Below, one piece after another: positions 63,558-64,000 of a stretch of 64,000 nucleotides of DNA. Position 1 is the stretch's first letter; the number at the start of each line of letters is the position of its first letter. The notes below the pieces were generated by a model, which was given only the letters and a program-made list of their open reading frames with translations, was not told the DNA's origin and ran no database searches. The DNA comes from Methanosphaerula subterraneus (lineage in GTDB: Archaea > Halobacteriota > Methanomicrobia > Methanomicrobiales > Methanospirillaceae), in assembly GCF_052055875.1 (NCBI RefSeq), contig NZ_CP170508.1, positions 248,001-312,000 of the forward strand, read 5' to 3'. The position numbers were made by a program, and so were the translations under genes.

Positions 63558-63953
63558 TCAGCCAGTTTCTGTCTTCTTTCGGTAATCCTCTATCGCCTTG
63601 TGCAGTGCGTCTGCTGCGAGGTTGGAGCAGTGCATCTTCCGCGGCGGCAGCCCATCAAGTTCATCGGCCACGTCCTGCCGGCTGATCTTCTCTGCCTCAT
63701 CGAGGGTCTTCCCCTTGGCCAGTTCGGTCACCATGCTCGCGGTTGCGATGGCCGATCCGCATCCAAATGTTTTGAACTTGATGTCCGTGATCACATCCTT
63801 CTCCACCTTGATGGAGACCTCCATCAGGTCCCCGCAGACTGGGTTGCCCACCTGGCCGACCCCGTCCGGATCGGCCACAGCCCCCACATTCCGCGGGTGC
63901 ATGAAATGGTCCATCACTTTCTCGGTATATCCGATCTGTGGTACGTCTTCCAT
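63558..63953 (-). CDS. nifU: IscU/NifU-type iron-sulfur cluster scaffold
   Basis: Scaffold on which [Fe-S] clusters are assembled with sulfur from a cysteine desulfurase. 131 residues with the three ligand cysteines in GNPVCGDLMEV, FKTFGCGSAIATASM and PRKMHCSNLAADAL, and the N-terminal YTEKVMDHFMHPRNVG. It lies 11 bp after the partial desulfurase gene, with AGGAGGAGAG as ribosome site. Confidence 0.95.
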   Translation of the reverse strand: MEDVPQIGYTEKVMDHFMHPRNVGAVADPDGVGQVGNPVCGDLMEVSIKVEKDVITDIKFKTFGCGSAIATASMVTELAKGKTLDEAEKISRQDVADELDGLPPRKMHCSNLAADALHKAIEDYRKKTETG

Positions 63954-63964
63954 TCTCTCCTCCT

Positions 63965-64000
63965 TTACATCGCGGTGATCTCCCGGAGGCGATCGACCGT
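63965..64000 (-). CDS. nifS: Cysteine desulfurase, last 11 codons (cut by window)
   Basis: The final codons before a TAA (63965-63967) read T-V-D-R-L-R-E-I-T-A-M, which fits the C-terminal helix of NifS/IscS enzymes (VDRLREIS type). The position directly upstream of nifU supports this; the rest of the gene is outside the window. Confidence 0.6.
   Translation of the reverse strand, partial: TVDRLREITAM

Overview
The window reads as the chromosome of a methanogenic euryarchaeon of the order Methanomicrobiales. The 16S rRNA opens with an archaeal 5' end and ends in an anti-Shine-Dalgarno CCTCC. Gene starts carry GGAGG-type ribosome sites, and promoters show TATA (box A) elements. The gene set includes anaerobic cobalamin synthesis, a CooS-type carbon monoxide dehydrogenase, a K+-independent H+-pyrophosphatase, an AF0577-type radical SAM enzyme and PAS-rich sensors. 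From memory the gene complement resembles Methanosphaerula or Methanoregula; I could not run a comparison, so genus is inference.

Layout. (1) 1-4497: a + strand cobalamin operon, cbiF (cut by the window edge)-cbiG-cbiH-cbiC-cbiD-cbiE, with overlapping starts and stops. (2) 4470-9828: a tandem duplication of a two-gene unit on the - strand, kup K+ uptake protein plus a PfkB sugar kinase; one kinase copy is intact and the other is a deleted remnant. (3) 10007-15293: a lone cooS, an H+-pyrophosphatase and a flippase-like membrane protein, all - strand. (4) 15551-23102: a chemotaxis-like operon (soluble MCP, CheW, receiver-GAF-PAS protein, small ORF) next to a divergent HTH-multi-PAS sensor. (5) 23128-26172: cobalt ECF transporter cbiM-N-Q-O. 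(6) 26308-32480: purB, a radical SAM/SPASM enzyme, an XPD-like helicase, a DNA methyltransferase repair gene, a deleted panE remnant and mobA. (7) 32655-37263: a second ECF transporter followed by thiM and thiE. (8) 37652-41929: acetyltransferase, XerA-type recombinase, iron alcohol dehydrogenase and a PAS kinase. (9) 41992-55532: secreted subtilase-like protein, flavodoxin, phosphate permease pair, AlkD-like repair protein, amino acid permease, aminotransferase, cupin-GNAT fusion, rubrerythrin, nitroreductase and adenosine-specific kinase. (10) 55613-57377: a DUF2178/HTH pair and two small frame-disturbed genes. (11) 57700-63371: rRNA operon 16S-tRNA-23S-tRNA(Cys)-5S-5S, driven by three 110-bp-spaced TATA promoters. 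(12) 63558-64000: IscU/NifU scaffold and the last codons of a cysteine desulfurase.

Functional themes. Cobalt uptake (cbiMNQO) feeds the corrin ring genes at the left end. The second ECF transporter, thiM and thiE suggest salvage of a thiamin precursor. Stress and oxygen defence is scattered (rubrerythrin, nitroreductase, flavodoxin, AlkD, Ogt). The most unusual items are a CooS whose C-cluster cysteine (Cys295 position) is glutamate, an rRNA-operon tRNA that combines the alanine G3-U70 pair with a UGU anticodon, the 110-bp tandem rRNA promoters, a 20-bp inverted-repeat pair bracketing the thi-xerA segment, a subtilase with Glu in place of the catalytic His, and a DsrE-like gene whose N-terminus is frame-swapped.
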